DNA of 34,802 nt from JADLEX01 sp964586775 (GTDB lineage Bacteria > Lernaellota > Lernaellaia > JACKCT01). Positions 7,443-15,191 of this stretch are shown here, piece by piece. The DNA is taken from NCBI GenBank assembly GCA_964586775.1, contig CAZPJD010000264.1, positions 1 through 34,802 on the forward strand. The letters are read 5' to 3'. The notes beneath the pieces are model-generated. The model saw only the letters and a list, made by a program, of their open reading frames with translations, made no database searches and was not told where the DNA came from. Made by a program: the position numbers and the translations under genes. How positions within the stretch are numbered: the stretch's first letter is position 1; every line of letters starts with the position of its first letter.

Positions 7443-8225
7443 ATGCGAGCCCGCAAATACATCGAAGAGTTGGCGTCGAACGGGCGTTACCACTTCGGCA
7501 CCGACGATGCCCTCGCGGCAATCGGCGGCAGCCTTGTCGCCGTGCGTGCCCAACTCCGCCGACTGAAAGAGCAGGGTCTCATCGCCGAGCCGGTGCGGGG
7601 TTTCCACGTGATCGTCCCGCCCGAGTACCGCCGCCTCGGCTGCGCACCTCCAGAGCAATTCGTCGATCAACTCATGGACCGTTGGGGCGAGCCTTACTAT
7701 CTCGGGCTGCTGTCCGCGGCTGAGCGACACGGGGCCGCCCATCAGCGACCGCAGTCCTGTCAGGTGATCGTGCGCAAGAACCGACCGATGATTTCGTGCG
7801 GCGCGGTGCGCGTCGAGTTCATCGCCCGGGCGGACCTCGCGAAGATGCCCTTCGTCACGTTCAACACGCCCCGCGGCGTCCTCCGCTACGCGACGCCCGA
7901 GGTGACCGCGCTCGAACTCGTCGGCTATCCCAACCGGGCCGGTGGCTTGGGCAACGTCGCGACGATCCTCGGCGAGTTGGCCGAGACCATCTCGGCACGC
8001 AAGCTGCTCGCCGTCGCGCGGTTGTCGCCGGTCGGCTGGTCGCAGCGGCTCGGTTATCTTCTCGAAAGAGCGGGCCGCGAGGGTCTCGCCAATGCTCTCG
8101 AGTCGTTCGTTCGGGTTCGGGCGCGCAGCTACACGCCGCTTCGGCGCGCGGCGGCCGTCGTGTCGGCAAAACGCGACGCCAGATGGAAATTGATCGTCAA
8201 CGCCGAGGTCGAACCCGACGAATGA
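7443..8225 (+). CDS. abiEi: AbiEi-family type IV antitoxin and autorepressor
   Basis: 260 residues. The ATG at 7443 follows an AGAGGGA site and begins MRARKYIEELASNGRYHFGT; the frame is open upstream to 7311, but that part overlaps the promoter and operator and is not protein-like. Residues 1-60 form a winged helix-turn-helix DNA-binding domain (LVAVRAQLRRLKEQGLI). The AbiEi hallmark follows: PYYLGLLSAAERHGAAHQRP at about 85-104. The C-terminal domain contains TPEVTALELVGYPNRAGGLGNVATILGEL. In this family the antitoxin does not bind the toxin protein; it counteracts toxicity and represses the operon through its DNA-binding domain. Its stop overlaps the toxin start by 4 bp (ATGA). Confidence 0.92.
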   Translation: MRARKYIEELASNGRYHFGTDDALAAIGGSLVAVRAQLRRLKEQGLIAEPVRGFHVIVPPEYRRLGCAPPEQFVDQLMDRWGEPYYLGLLSAAERHGAAHQRPQSCQVIVRKNRPMISCGAVRVEFIARADLAKMPFVTFNTPRGVLRYATPEVTALELVGYPNRAGGLGNVATILGELAETISARKLLAVARLSPVGWSQRLGYLLERAGREGLANALESFVRVRARSYTPLRRAAAVVSAKRDARWKLIVNAEVEPDE

Positions 8226-9013
8226 TTCCGAAAGCGCAAATCACCGCTTGGCGGGCAAATGCGCCGTGGCCGCTCGATGCGCAGGTCGAACAGGATCTCG
8301 TCATCAGCCGCGCGATCGTCGAGCTGTTTCGGGTTCCCGAGATCGCGGACGCGCTCGCCTTCCGTGGCGGAACGGCGCTCTACAAACTCCATCTGGATCC
8401 GCCGGCCCGGTACTCCGAGGACATCGATCTGGTGCAGGTCCGCGCCGAGCCGATCGGCGACACGCTCGATCGGGCCCGAGCGGTGCTCGATCCTTGGCTC
8501 GGCGTTCCCAAGCGTCTTGTCAAGGAAGGTCGCGTGAACCTGGTGTACCGATTCGATTCCGAGGACGCGCCGCCGCTGAGGTTGCGACTCAAGGTCGAGA
8601 TCAACACTCGCGAGCACTTTGCCGAGCTCGGCGTCCTGCGCATTCCGTATCGCGTCGAAAACCCGTGGTTTGCCGGAGCTGCGGACGTGACGACATATGC
8701 GCTCGATGAATTGCTGGGCACCAAACTCCGCGCGCTCTACCAGAGGAAGAAGGGGCGCGATCTCTTCGATCTCTGGCGTGCGCTGGACCTCGATCGGGTG
8801 GATCCTCCGGTGCTCGTATCCTGCTTTCGACGATACCTCTCGGAGGAAGGCCGCACGGTGACGCGGGCGCAGATCGAGGAAAACCTTGTCGGGAAGAGAA
8901 CCGATCCCGACTTCCGCGATGACGTGAAACCGCTCCTACGCCCCGAGTATTCCTGGGACATTGAAACCGCGATGAACGTGGTTCTCGAAAAACTCGTCGC
9001 ATTGCTGGCCTGA
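8222..9013 (+). CDS. abiEii: AbiEii-family nucleotidyltransferase toxin
   Basis: 263 residues, translationally coupled to abiEi through ATGA. The DNA polymerase beta-type nucleotidyltransferase signature is intact: FRGGTALYK (GGT at 49-51), then SEDIDLV with the metal-binding pair Asp67/Asp69. The later family motifs are also present: a Lys-containing LKVEIN segment, TYALDELLGTKLRALYQRKK and GRDLFDLW. Known relatives transfer nucleotides (GTP in AbiEii, CTP/UTP in MenT-type toxins) and cause reversible growth arrest, often as phage defence by abortive infection. All visible catalytic residues are kept, so the module looks functional. The gene ends 45 bp from a convergent gene. The target RNA cannot be read from sequence. 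Confidence 0.93.
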   Translation: MIPKAQITAWRANAPWPLDAQVEQDLVISRAIVELFRVPEIADALAFRGGTALYKLHLDPPARYSEDIDLVQVRAEPIGDTLDRARAVLDPWLGVPKRLVKEGRVNLVYRFDSEDAPPLRLRLKVEINTREHFAELGVLRIPYRVENPWFAGAADVTTYALDELLGTKLRALYQRKKGRDLFDLWRALDLDRVDPPVLVSCFRRYLSEEGRTVTRAQIEENLVGKRTDPDFRDDVKPLLRPEYSWDIETAMNVVLEKLVALLA

Positions 9014-9058
9014 GAGCGGCAAAAGAAGCGTGTTCGCCGGGGGCGCGGGCGGCCGCCG

Positions 9059-10966
9059 TTACGCCCGGACGAACCGAATTCCGCCCGCCGAAGCCCCGGT
9101 TTTCGGGTCGTCGAATGGGATCGTCAGCTCGTAAACCCCGGCCTCGACACGCGCCTCGATGGGAAACGGCGAGCGCTCGAAGACCTTGATCATGGCCTTG
9201 TTCGTGGCCAGCACGTCCGCCGAGAACCCCCGCGCGCCCCGCTCCCGCGCCGCCTGCACCAGCAGGTAGAACAGAAACGTCGCGATTCCGCGCCCCTGAT
9301 ACTCTTCGTCCACGACGAACGCCACGTCGGGGAACGGGCGCGTCTTGCCGTGCACGTAGCGGCCCTCGGCGATGATGCGGCCGCTGCCATCGTCCTGCAC
9401 ACCCACGATCGACATCGTGCGCCGGTAATCGACGTTGACGTAGGTCTGCATCTTCGTATGCGGCATCGTCGTGATCGGGCTGAAGTAGCGATAGTACACG
9501 GCCTGATCCGAGAATCGGTAGAACAGGCGACGCATCTCCTCTTCGTCCGACGGCTTGATCGCCCGGAACGCGACGCGCACGCCGCCCTTGAAGGTGTGCG
9601 TGCAGGAGAGGTCCGACGGGTAGAGTTGGCCCGCGTCGGCCAGAAAAATCTGATCGGGGTAGAGCAGATGCGCGTCCTTGGCGATCTGGACGAGCCTCTC
9701 CCGGTCGTCGGGGTGCGCGATGTCGATGATGGCCTGCGCCCGCTCGCGCACCGTGCGTCCCGTGAGCGACGCGATGCCCCACTCGGTCGCGATGTCGTCG
9801 ATCAATTCGCGGTAGGGGAAGGGGTTGGGCAGCTCCTCGACCGACAGCACGATATTCGATTCGCCCCGCAGGTTTCGGCTCGGCAAGCCGAAGACCGTCC
9901 GGCCGTTACGCGAGAGCGACGCGCCGGTGAACAGCTCCAGCGCCTCGACCGGCCCGAGGGCCACGTTGCTCTTGCCGAAGTGCAGCGCCACCCGGCCGGT
10001 CAGGTCGATCTTTCGCGCCGAGAGCACCGCCACGAATCCGTCGTTTTGCGCGATCTGCTCGGGCGCGGTCACCACCTCGACGCTCTGGAACTCCACCAAC
10101 GGGTTGCCGTCGAGCCAGTCCATCAGCGCGCGTGAGCCCATCGCATAGCTCGTCAGACATTTGCCGCGAAAGGTCGCCTTGCGCCGGTTGGTCACCGCGC
10201 CGCTTTGCACCAGATCCATGAGCGCGTCGGTGAACAGGGGCGAGTGGACGCCGAGATCGGACTTGCGCACGAGCTGGCGCGAGAGCGCTTCGAAGAGCGG
10301 GCCGAGCGAGAACGCGACGCACGAGCCGTCGTCGATGAGCGCGGCCACGTTGACGGCGACTTTTTCCATCGCCTCGTCGACCTCCCACCGGCCCCAGGTG
10401 ATGGGCTCCTCGTTCGAGACGACGAGCGCATCGAAATCGCGCACGTGCACGAAGGTGTCGCCCAGGGTGCGCGGCACGCGGCCAGACACCTCGCCGATGC
10501 GGATGCGCGCGGCGCTCATGGCCTCGCGCGCGGCATCGACCGAGACGCCGAGGCTCGCGTAGCCGTCGTCATCGGGCGTCGAGATCTGGATGACGGCCAT
10601 GTCCACGTGCATCATGCCGTTGCGAATCAGGCGGGGGATGCGGGAAAACGGACTCGGCACGAGATCGACGCGGCCCGTGGTGATCGCCTCGCTCGCCACC
10701 CATCCCGCGAAAAACGTCTTGAGGCGGAACTTGGTCCACGGCGTCGGGCTCGGCCGAAGCGCCTCGCCGAAGCTGGCGATCTGTACCAGTTCCAGATCCT
10801 GCAGGTTGGACGCGCGCGATTCGAGCAGGGCGCGCAGCACGAGCCGCGGCTCGGCGACGCCGGTCGAAAGAAAGATGCTCATCCCGGGCTCGATGCGCTC
10901 GAGCACCTCGCGCGGTTCGACGATCTTGGCGCGCCAAGCGTCGGCGCGATCGTTACGGCGGTCCAT
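9059..10966 (-). CDS. Acetyl-CoA hydrolase/CoA-transferase-like protein fused to a GNAT acetyltransferase
   Basis: 635 residues. The ATG at 10966 has a GGAG site 5 nt away; an earlier in-frame start at 11002 would translate repeat DNA. About the first 430 residues match the acetyl-CoA hydrolase/4-hydroxybutyrate CoA-transferase fold: PGMSIFLSTGVAEP, FRLKTFFAGW, a DLVPSPFSRIP segment and KIDLTGRVALHF. Where family members usually have an AIEVDLTGQ segment with the catalytic Glu and a later GxGGQxDF, this protein has ARKIDLTGR and LGPVEALEL, so classical CoA transfer may be lost. The last 170 or so residues are a GNAT domain with acetyl-CoA motif QGRGIATFLF, similar to Pat-type protein lysine acetyltransferases. 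It lies 48 nt after a TetR gene on the same strand. Activity is inferred as CoA-sensing protein acetylation. Confidence 0.85.
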   Translation of the reverse strand: MDRRNDRADAWRAKIVEPREVLERIEPGMSIFLSTGVAEPRLVLRALLESRASNLQDLELVQIASFGEALRPSPTPWTKFRLKTFFAGWVASEAITTGRVDLVPSPFSRIPRLIRNGMMHVDMAVIQISTPDDDGYASLGVSVDAAREAMSAARIRIGEVSGRVPRTLGDTFVHVRDFDALVVSNEEPITWGRWEVDEAMEKVAVNVAALIDDGSCVAFSLGPLFEALSRQLVRKSDLGVHSPLFTDALMDLVQSGAVTNRRKATFRGKCLTSYAMGSRALMDWLDGNPLVEFQSVEVVTAPEQIAQNDGFVAVLSARKIDLTGRVALHFGKSNVALGPVEALELFTGASLSRNGRTVFGLPSRNLRGESNIVLSVEELPNPFPYRELIDDIATEWGIASLTGRTVRERAQAIIDIAHPDDRERLVQIAKDAHLLYPDQIFLADAGQLYPSDLSCTHTFKGGVRVAFRAIKPSDEEEMRRLFYRFSDQAVYYRYFSPITTMPHTKMQTYVNVDYRRTMSIVGVQDDGSGRIIAEGRYVHGKTRPFPDVAFVVDEEYQGRGIATFLFYLLVQAARERGARGFSADVLATNKAMIKVFERSPFPIEARVEAGVYELTIPFDDPKTGASAGGIRFVRA

Positions 10967-10990
10967 GGCAGCTCCGTTACGGCGTCGTGC

Positions 10991-11030
10991 GCGGCAGGTC
11001 ATCCGCGCGGCAGGTCATCCGCGCGGCAGG
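10991..11030. repeat. Tandem 16-bp repeat across the tetR stop codon
   Basis: GCGGCAGGTCATCCGC occurs twice head to tail (10991-11006, 11007-11022) and again as an 8-bp partial copy. On the minus strand it duplicates the last tetR codons and TGA, placing a second copy in the gap before the GNAT-fusion start. It looks like a slippage duplication and has probably lengthened the spacer between the two genes. Confidence 0.8.
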
Positions 11031-11638
11031 ATGCCCTCGAAGAGAATTTTTTGAATGTGATCCAGATAGCGCTCGTGCAGGTTCGTCTCGTCGCCGTAGT
11101 CGATCTGGCCCCGGAAGAACGACTCGCTCTCGAACCAGTGAAGGCACAGCGCCAGCATCGCCGTGATGACGAGTTGCGGCTCGATGTCGGCCCGGATCTC
11201 GCCCCGCTTCTGCGCTTCGAGAATACGCTCGGCACCGATGCGCATCAGCTCCTCGTCGGGACCGCGCTCCTGCTCCAGCTCTGCGCGACCTTCCATGATG
11301 ATCCACGAAATCAGCCGCACGAATCGCGGGTTGTGTCGCAGGAACCGGAAGTATTCTCCGATCGACGCGCGCATCATTCCGACCGTGTCGCCGCCCGGCG
11401 GATTCGTCAGCAGATCCAACTGTACGCCGGCGTAGTCGTGGCTGAACCGCCGATACTTCACGTCCTGCCACAGCTTTCGCTTCGACTGAAAGTGGTGGTG
11501 GATGAGGCTCTTGGTTACGCCAGACGCATCGGCGATGTCGGCCATCGACGTCGCCGAAAACCCGCCCTCGGCGAACAGCCGCTCCGCGGCGTCGAGGATC
11601 GCCGCGCGCGTCGCCTCGGGATCGTGATTTCGCGCCAT
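11015..11638 (-). CDS. TetR/AcrR-family transcriptional regulator
   Basis: 207 residues from the ATG at 11638 (MARNHDPEATRAAILDAAER). The N-terminal TetR helix-turn-helix is textbook: LFAEGGFSATSMADIADASGVTKSLIHHHFQSKRKLW at about 20-58. The rest is the all-helical ligand-binding and dimerisation domain. It is divergent from an acyl-CoA synthetase gene across 166 bp and precedes the CoA-transferase/GNAT gene. It is therefore likely an acyl-CoA or fatty-acid responsive repressor of both, by analogy with FadR-type TetR proteins. A perfect GAAGGA/TCCTTC inverted repeat (11653-11668) lies 14 nt before its start. Ligand and operator are inferences. Confidence 0.9.
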   Translation of the reverse strand: MARNHDPEATRAAILDAAERLFAEGGFSATSMADIADASGVTKSLIHHHFQSKRKLWQDVKYRRFSHDYAGVQLDLLTNPPGGDTVGMMRASIGEYFRFLRHNPRFVRLISWIIMEGRAELEQERGPDEELMRIGAERILEAQKRGEIRADIEPQLVITAMLALCLHWFESESFFRGQIDYGDETNLHERYLDHIQKILFEGILPRG

Positions 11639-11652
11639 GAACGCCCCGACGG

Positions 11653-11668
11653 GAAGGAAGTCTCCTTC
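11653..11668. promoter_or_regulatory. Inverted repeat before tetR, possible operator
   Basis: GAAGGA-AGTC-TCCTTC is a perfect 6-bp inverted repeat with a 4-bp centre in the region between tetR and the acyl-CoA synthetase gene. TetR proteins bind symmetrical sites of about this size, often larger. There is no second copy in the intergenic region. Confidence 0.3.
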
Positions 11669-11804
11669 GGTAGTGAGCGTCGCGCAAAGGACGAAGTCAA
11701 GTATTTCGCCAATTGAAGGCGCACCCCGACGACGCCGGATTGCCAATGCGCCGGAATCGTCGTAGCTTCGCGACCGCTTCCGAGCCGCGCGCCGGGAGGT
11801 GCCC

Positions 11805-13601
11805 ATGCCACACAGCCTCGAACAAAATCTCGCCGTCATGTGGAGCAATTCGGTCTGGCGCTTCGGCGACAAACCGTGCCACCGGTTCGTCCGCGACGGC
11901 GAGTGGGCCACGCACACCTATAAAGACGTGGACGACCGAGTCCGCCATTTCGCGCTCGGGCTGATTTCGCTCGGTCTCGCGCCGCTCGATCGCGTGGCGC
12001 TCGTCTGCGAAAACCGCCCGGAGTGGGGCGTCGCCGACCTCGCGACGCTCGCCGCCGGCGGTGTGCTGGTCACCGTATTCCCCTCCAGCACGAACAAACA
12101 GATCGGCTACATCGTCGACGATTCCGAGAGCCGCATCCTCATCGTCTCGAACTATTTCCAGCTTCGCAAATGTCTGGAATCGCGCGAGGTTCAGCGGCAC
12201 GCGAAGACGATCGTCATCATCGATCCCATCGCCGATCTGATTCAGGGCGATTCGCGGGTGGTGACCTTCGACGACGTCGTGAATCGCGGCAAGGGATACG
12301 ACGACCCGGCCGAGCTCGACCGTCGCGTGCGCGACATTCGCGCCGAACAAACCGCGACGATCATCTACACCTCGGGGACGACCGGAAACCCCAAGGGCGT
12401 GATGCTCACGCACGGCAATCTGCTGTCGAACGTGCGCGTGTCGCAAAGCCTCTTTCATCTGAGGCCGACCGACGTCGCGCTCTCGCTGCTGCCGCTGTCG
12501 CATTCGCTGGAGCGCACCGCCGGGCACTTCGCGATGCTGCTCTCGGGCGGAACCGTCGCGTACTCCGAGGGAATGGATCACTTCGACGCCGAACTGCGGC
12601 AGGTGCGTCCCACGGTGCTCGTCGGCGTGCCGCGCATCTACGAAAAGATGAAGAACCGCATCGGGAAGACGTTCGAGGACCAGCCCTGGGCGATCCGTCA
12701 GGCGTTTCGCCACGCGCAGCGGATCGGCCGCGAGTCGACGAGGTTTCGCCTGCGTGGGCGGCGATTGCCGGCCTATCTCGATTTGCAGGCGCAGCTCGCC
12801 GAACGCCTGATCTTTCGCCGGGTCAAAGCCGGTTTCGGGGGGCGACTGCGCTTTGTGATCTCGGGCGGCGCGCCGCTCGCGGTCGAGATCGCGGAGTTTT
12901 TCTTTGCGCTCGGCATGCCGCTTTATGAGGGCTACGGTTTGACCGAGGCGAGCCCCGTGGTGTGCGCCAACTGCCCCGGCGCGGTGAAACTCGGCACCGT
13001 GGGACGGCCGATCCCCGGCGTCGAGGTGCGCATCGAAGAGAACGGCGAGATCCTCGTGCGAGGCCCGAACGTGATGAAGGGTTATTACAAGCTGCCGATG
13101 GAGACGGCGCAGGTGGTGCGCGGCGGGTGGCTGTACACGGGCGACATCGGCGAACTCGACGCCGAGGGCTATTTGCGCATCACGGGGCGACTGAAAGACA
13201 TCATCATCACGTCGGGCGGAAAGAACGTCGCCCCGCAGTGCATCGAAACGCTGCTGGAGATGGAACCGAACATCAAGCAGGTGTGCGTGGTCGGTGACCG
13301 GCGACCGTTTCTGACGGCGGTGATCGTGCCCGACTTCGCCGAGCTGCGCTCGTGGGCGAAGACGCAGGGGCTCGCGTTCTCGCGCGACCGCGACCTCGTG
13401 CGTCATGCGGGTGTGGAAACGCTGATTCAGGCCGCGGTGGATCGCGTCAACGCGCAGCTATCGCCGTCCGAGGCCGTGCGCAAGTTCATCGTCGCCGATT
13501 TCGAGTTCGCGCTCGACAACGGCATGCTGACGCCGACCTTCAAGGTGCGCCGAAAGGCGGTCGAAGTCCGTTTCGCGCACGAGATCGATCAGTTGTACTG
13601 A
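11805..13601 (+). CDS. Long-chain acyl-CoA synthetase (AMP-forming)
   Basis: 598 residues. The ATG at 11805 lies just behind GGGAGGTG; a GTG two codons earlier overlaps that site. It activates fatty acids through an acyl-AMP intermediate to acyl-CoA. ANL-superfamily motifs are complete: P-loop YTSGTTGNPKG (188-198), YEGYGLTEASPVV, WLYTGDIGELD, and the hinge GRLKDIIITSGGKNV. Near the C-terminus MLTPTFKVRRK carries the catalytic Lys. The RLRGRRLPAYLDLQAQLAERLIFRRVKAGFGG insertion and overall length match the FAA1/FadD15-type long-chain group. It is divergent from a TetR gene and followed 2 nt later by thpR. The catalytic Lys could be a target of the nearby GNAT protein; this is an inference. 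Confidence 0.93.
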   Translation: MPHSLEQNLAVMWSNSVWRFGDKPCHRFVRDGEWATHTYKDVDDRVRHFALGLISLGLAPLDRVALVCENRPEWGVADLATLAAGGVLVTVFPSSTNKQIGYIVDDSESRILIVSNYFQLRKCLESREVQRHAKTIVIIDPIADLIQGDSRVVTFDDVVNRGKGYDDPAELDRRVRDIRAEQTATIIYTSGTTGNPKGVMLTHGNLLSNVRVSQSLFHLRPTDVALSLLPLSHSLERTAGHFAMLLSGGTVAYSEGMDHFDAELRQVRPTVLVGVPRIYEKMKNRIGKTFEDQPWAIRQAFRHAQRIGRESTRFRLRGRRLPAYLDLQAQLAERLIFRRVKAGFGGRLRFVISGGAPLAVEIAEFFFALGMPLYEGYGLTEASPVVCANCPGAVKLGTVGRPIPGVEVRIEENGEILVRGPNVMKGYYKLPMETAQVVRGGWLYTGDIGELDAEGYLRITGRLKDIIITSGGKNVAPQCIETLLEMEPNIKQVCVVGDRRPFLTAVIVPDFAELRSWAKTQGLAFSRDRDLVRHAGVETLIQAAVDRVNAQLSPSEAVRKFIVADFEFALDNGMLTPTFKVRRKAVEVRFAHEIDQLY

Positions 13602-13603
13602 CC

Positions 13604-14182
13604 ATGGCCGAGTCGCTCATTCGCGCTTTCGTTGCGGTTCCGGTCCCCGAAGAGGTCCGCCATCGTCTCGCCGTCGTCTGCACCGAAACCCTAGGCGATC
13701 TCACGCACGTACGCCCGGTGAACGCCCGCAACATTCACGTCACGCTCAAGTTTCTTGGCGAAATCGAGCGCGAGACGCTGCACGCCGTCGAGCGGGGGCT
13801 GCACGCGGTCGCGGCGCGTCACGCCGCGTTCGACCTGCGTGTCGAGGGCGTGCGCACGCTGCCGCCGCGCGACGATCCCCGCGTGATCTTCGCGGATCTG
13901 GCGGGCCCGATCGATCGCCTGGGTTTGCTGGCGCGGGATGTGGAGGACGTGGCGGCCGCGGCGGGCATCGCGCGCGAAGAGCGTCCGTTCACGGCGCACC
14001 TTACGCTCGCGCGCGTCAAGGCGCCCAAGCAGCTCGGACTGCTTCGCAAACGGATCGAAACCGTGGCGACGCGGACCTTCGGCGAATTGCCGGTGCGGGA
14101 AATCGTGCTTTACCGTTCGGAACTCGATCCGGCGGGCGCGCGATACACGGCCGTCGGCGGGGCGTCGCTCGGCGCTCGCTGA
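13604..14182 (+). CDS. thpR: RNA 2',3'-cyclic phosphodiesterase ThpR
   Basis: 192 residues from the ATG at 13604, 2 nt after the acyl-CoA synthetase stop. It belongs to the 2H phosphoesterase family (LigT/ThpR), which hydrolyses 2',3'-cyclic phosphates on RNA. The two catalytic tetrapeptides are intact: HVTL at 45-48 and HLTL at 132-135. RAFVAVPVPEEVR and LKFLGEIE are also typical of the family. It ends 6 nt from a convergent gene. Any functional link with fatty-acid activation is not evident; co-location may be only transcriptional. Confidence 0.93.
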   Translation: MAESLIRAFVAVPVPEEVRHRLAVVCTETLGDLTHVRPVNARNIHVTLKFLGEIERETLHAVERGLHAVAARHAAFDLRVEGVRTLPPRDDPRVIFADLAGPIDRLGLLARDVEDVAAAAGIAREERPFTAHLTLARVKAPKQLGLLRKRIETVATRTFGELPVREIVLYRSELDPAGARYTAVGGASLGAR

Positions 14183-14188
14183 ATACGA

Positions 14189-15175
14189 TCAGGTGCGATT
14201 CAGCGCGGCGAGGTGATCGGCCAGCGCCTTGGCGGGCGGGGCGATCACGATTCGGTTCCCGCCCGACGACGCCGCGGCGAACAGCGCCGCCTCGGCCTGC
14301 GAGACGAGCTCCGCCCGGTCCCGGTAGTGGTTGTCGCTCGGATGGAAATGCGCGATGCCGAACGACAGCGAGATGCGGAACTCGATCTCCCCCACCTTCA
14401 CCTTGCGCCCTTCGATCGTCGCGCGGATGCGTTCGGCGTATTCGCGCGCGTCCGAGGATGTGTTCTCGGGCTGGAGGATGAAAAACTCGCCGGGCGAAAA
14501 CTGCCCCAGCAGGTCGTAAACGCGCTTGCGAGTCGCTAGCACCTTGGCGACGACACTCACGACCTTCAGGCGCGTGTCCTCTCCCGCCATCTGATCGAGG
14601 GCTTGCGCGCGATCCACGCCGCACACCAGCAGCGCGAACGGCCTGCCGGTGCGGATCGACCGGCCGATCTCGGCGTCGACGAAGATGTCGAGCATCTTGC
14701 GGATAAAAATGCCCGTCCCGGTCGTGAGCACGTGCTCCGCGCGGATGCGTCTGTTGAGAGCGCCGAGGTAGTCCACCTGCGCGCGAAGGTCGTCGATCTC
14801 GCGCCGCGCGTCGTCCGCGGCGACGGACGTGGGAATACCGGCGCCCCCCGCGCCGATGGGCTCGGCGAAAAAAAGCGCGCCATCGGGCGTCGGCACGAGC
14901 ACCGCCATGATGCGCGACTCGTGCCCGGGCGCTCTCCAGGTGTGAACCCCGCGCTCCAGCGAGCGCTCGGCACGCACGGTCTCGATCTCGTCGGGTTTGA
15001 TCGACGGCACAAATTCCAGGACGGATCGACCGTTCAAATCCTCGACCCGACTTCCCGCCAGTTCGGCCAGGCCGCGCGACGCGCGCTCGATGCGCAAAGA
15101 CGTATCGAGCCTCGCCGCGACGGTGCGCGAAACGGACCAGATCAGTTCGTCCAGCGCGTCGTCGCGATCGGCCAC
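14189..15175 (-). CDS. PAS-like sensor with degenerate GGDEF domain
   Basis: 328 residues from a GTG at 15175 with an excellent GGGAGGT site. Residues 1-107 look like a PAS-type sensor domain (LIWSVSRTVAARLDTSLRIERASRGL...). A short coiled coil (about 122-150) follows. Residues about 160-305 are a GGDEF-type nucleotide cyclase fold: RPFALLVCGVDR, RVYDLLGQF, FFILQP and FRISLSFGIAHF. The active-site loop reads SPGEF (227-231) in place of GGDEF, and the first metal-binding Asp of LLxxDxD is Gly. It is therefore unlikely to make c-di-GMP and may act as a binding or signalling platform. No membrane segment is seen. It starts 16 nt after the PspA-like gene and is probably co-transcribed with it. 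Confidence 0.85.
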   Translation of the reverse strand: MADRDDALDELIWSVSRTVAARLDTSLRIERASRGLAELAGSRVEDLNGRSVLEFVPSIKPDEIETVRAERSLERGVHTWRAPGHESRIMAVLVPTPDGALFFAEPIGAGGAGIPTSVAADDARREIDDLRAQVDYLGALNRRIRAEHVLTTGTGIFIRKMLDIFVDAEIGRSIRTGRPFALLVCGVDRAQALDQMAGEDTRLKVVSVVAKVLATRKRVYDLLGQFSPGEFFILQPENTSSDAREYAERIRATIEGRKVKVGEIEFRISLSFGIAHFHPSDNHYRDRAELVSQAEAALFAAASSGGNRIVIAPPAKALADHLAALNRT

Positions 15176-15191
15176 TCGACCTCCCTCGATA

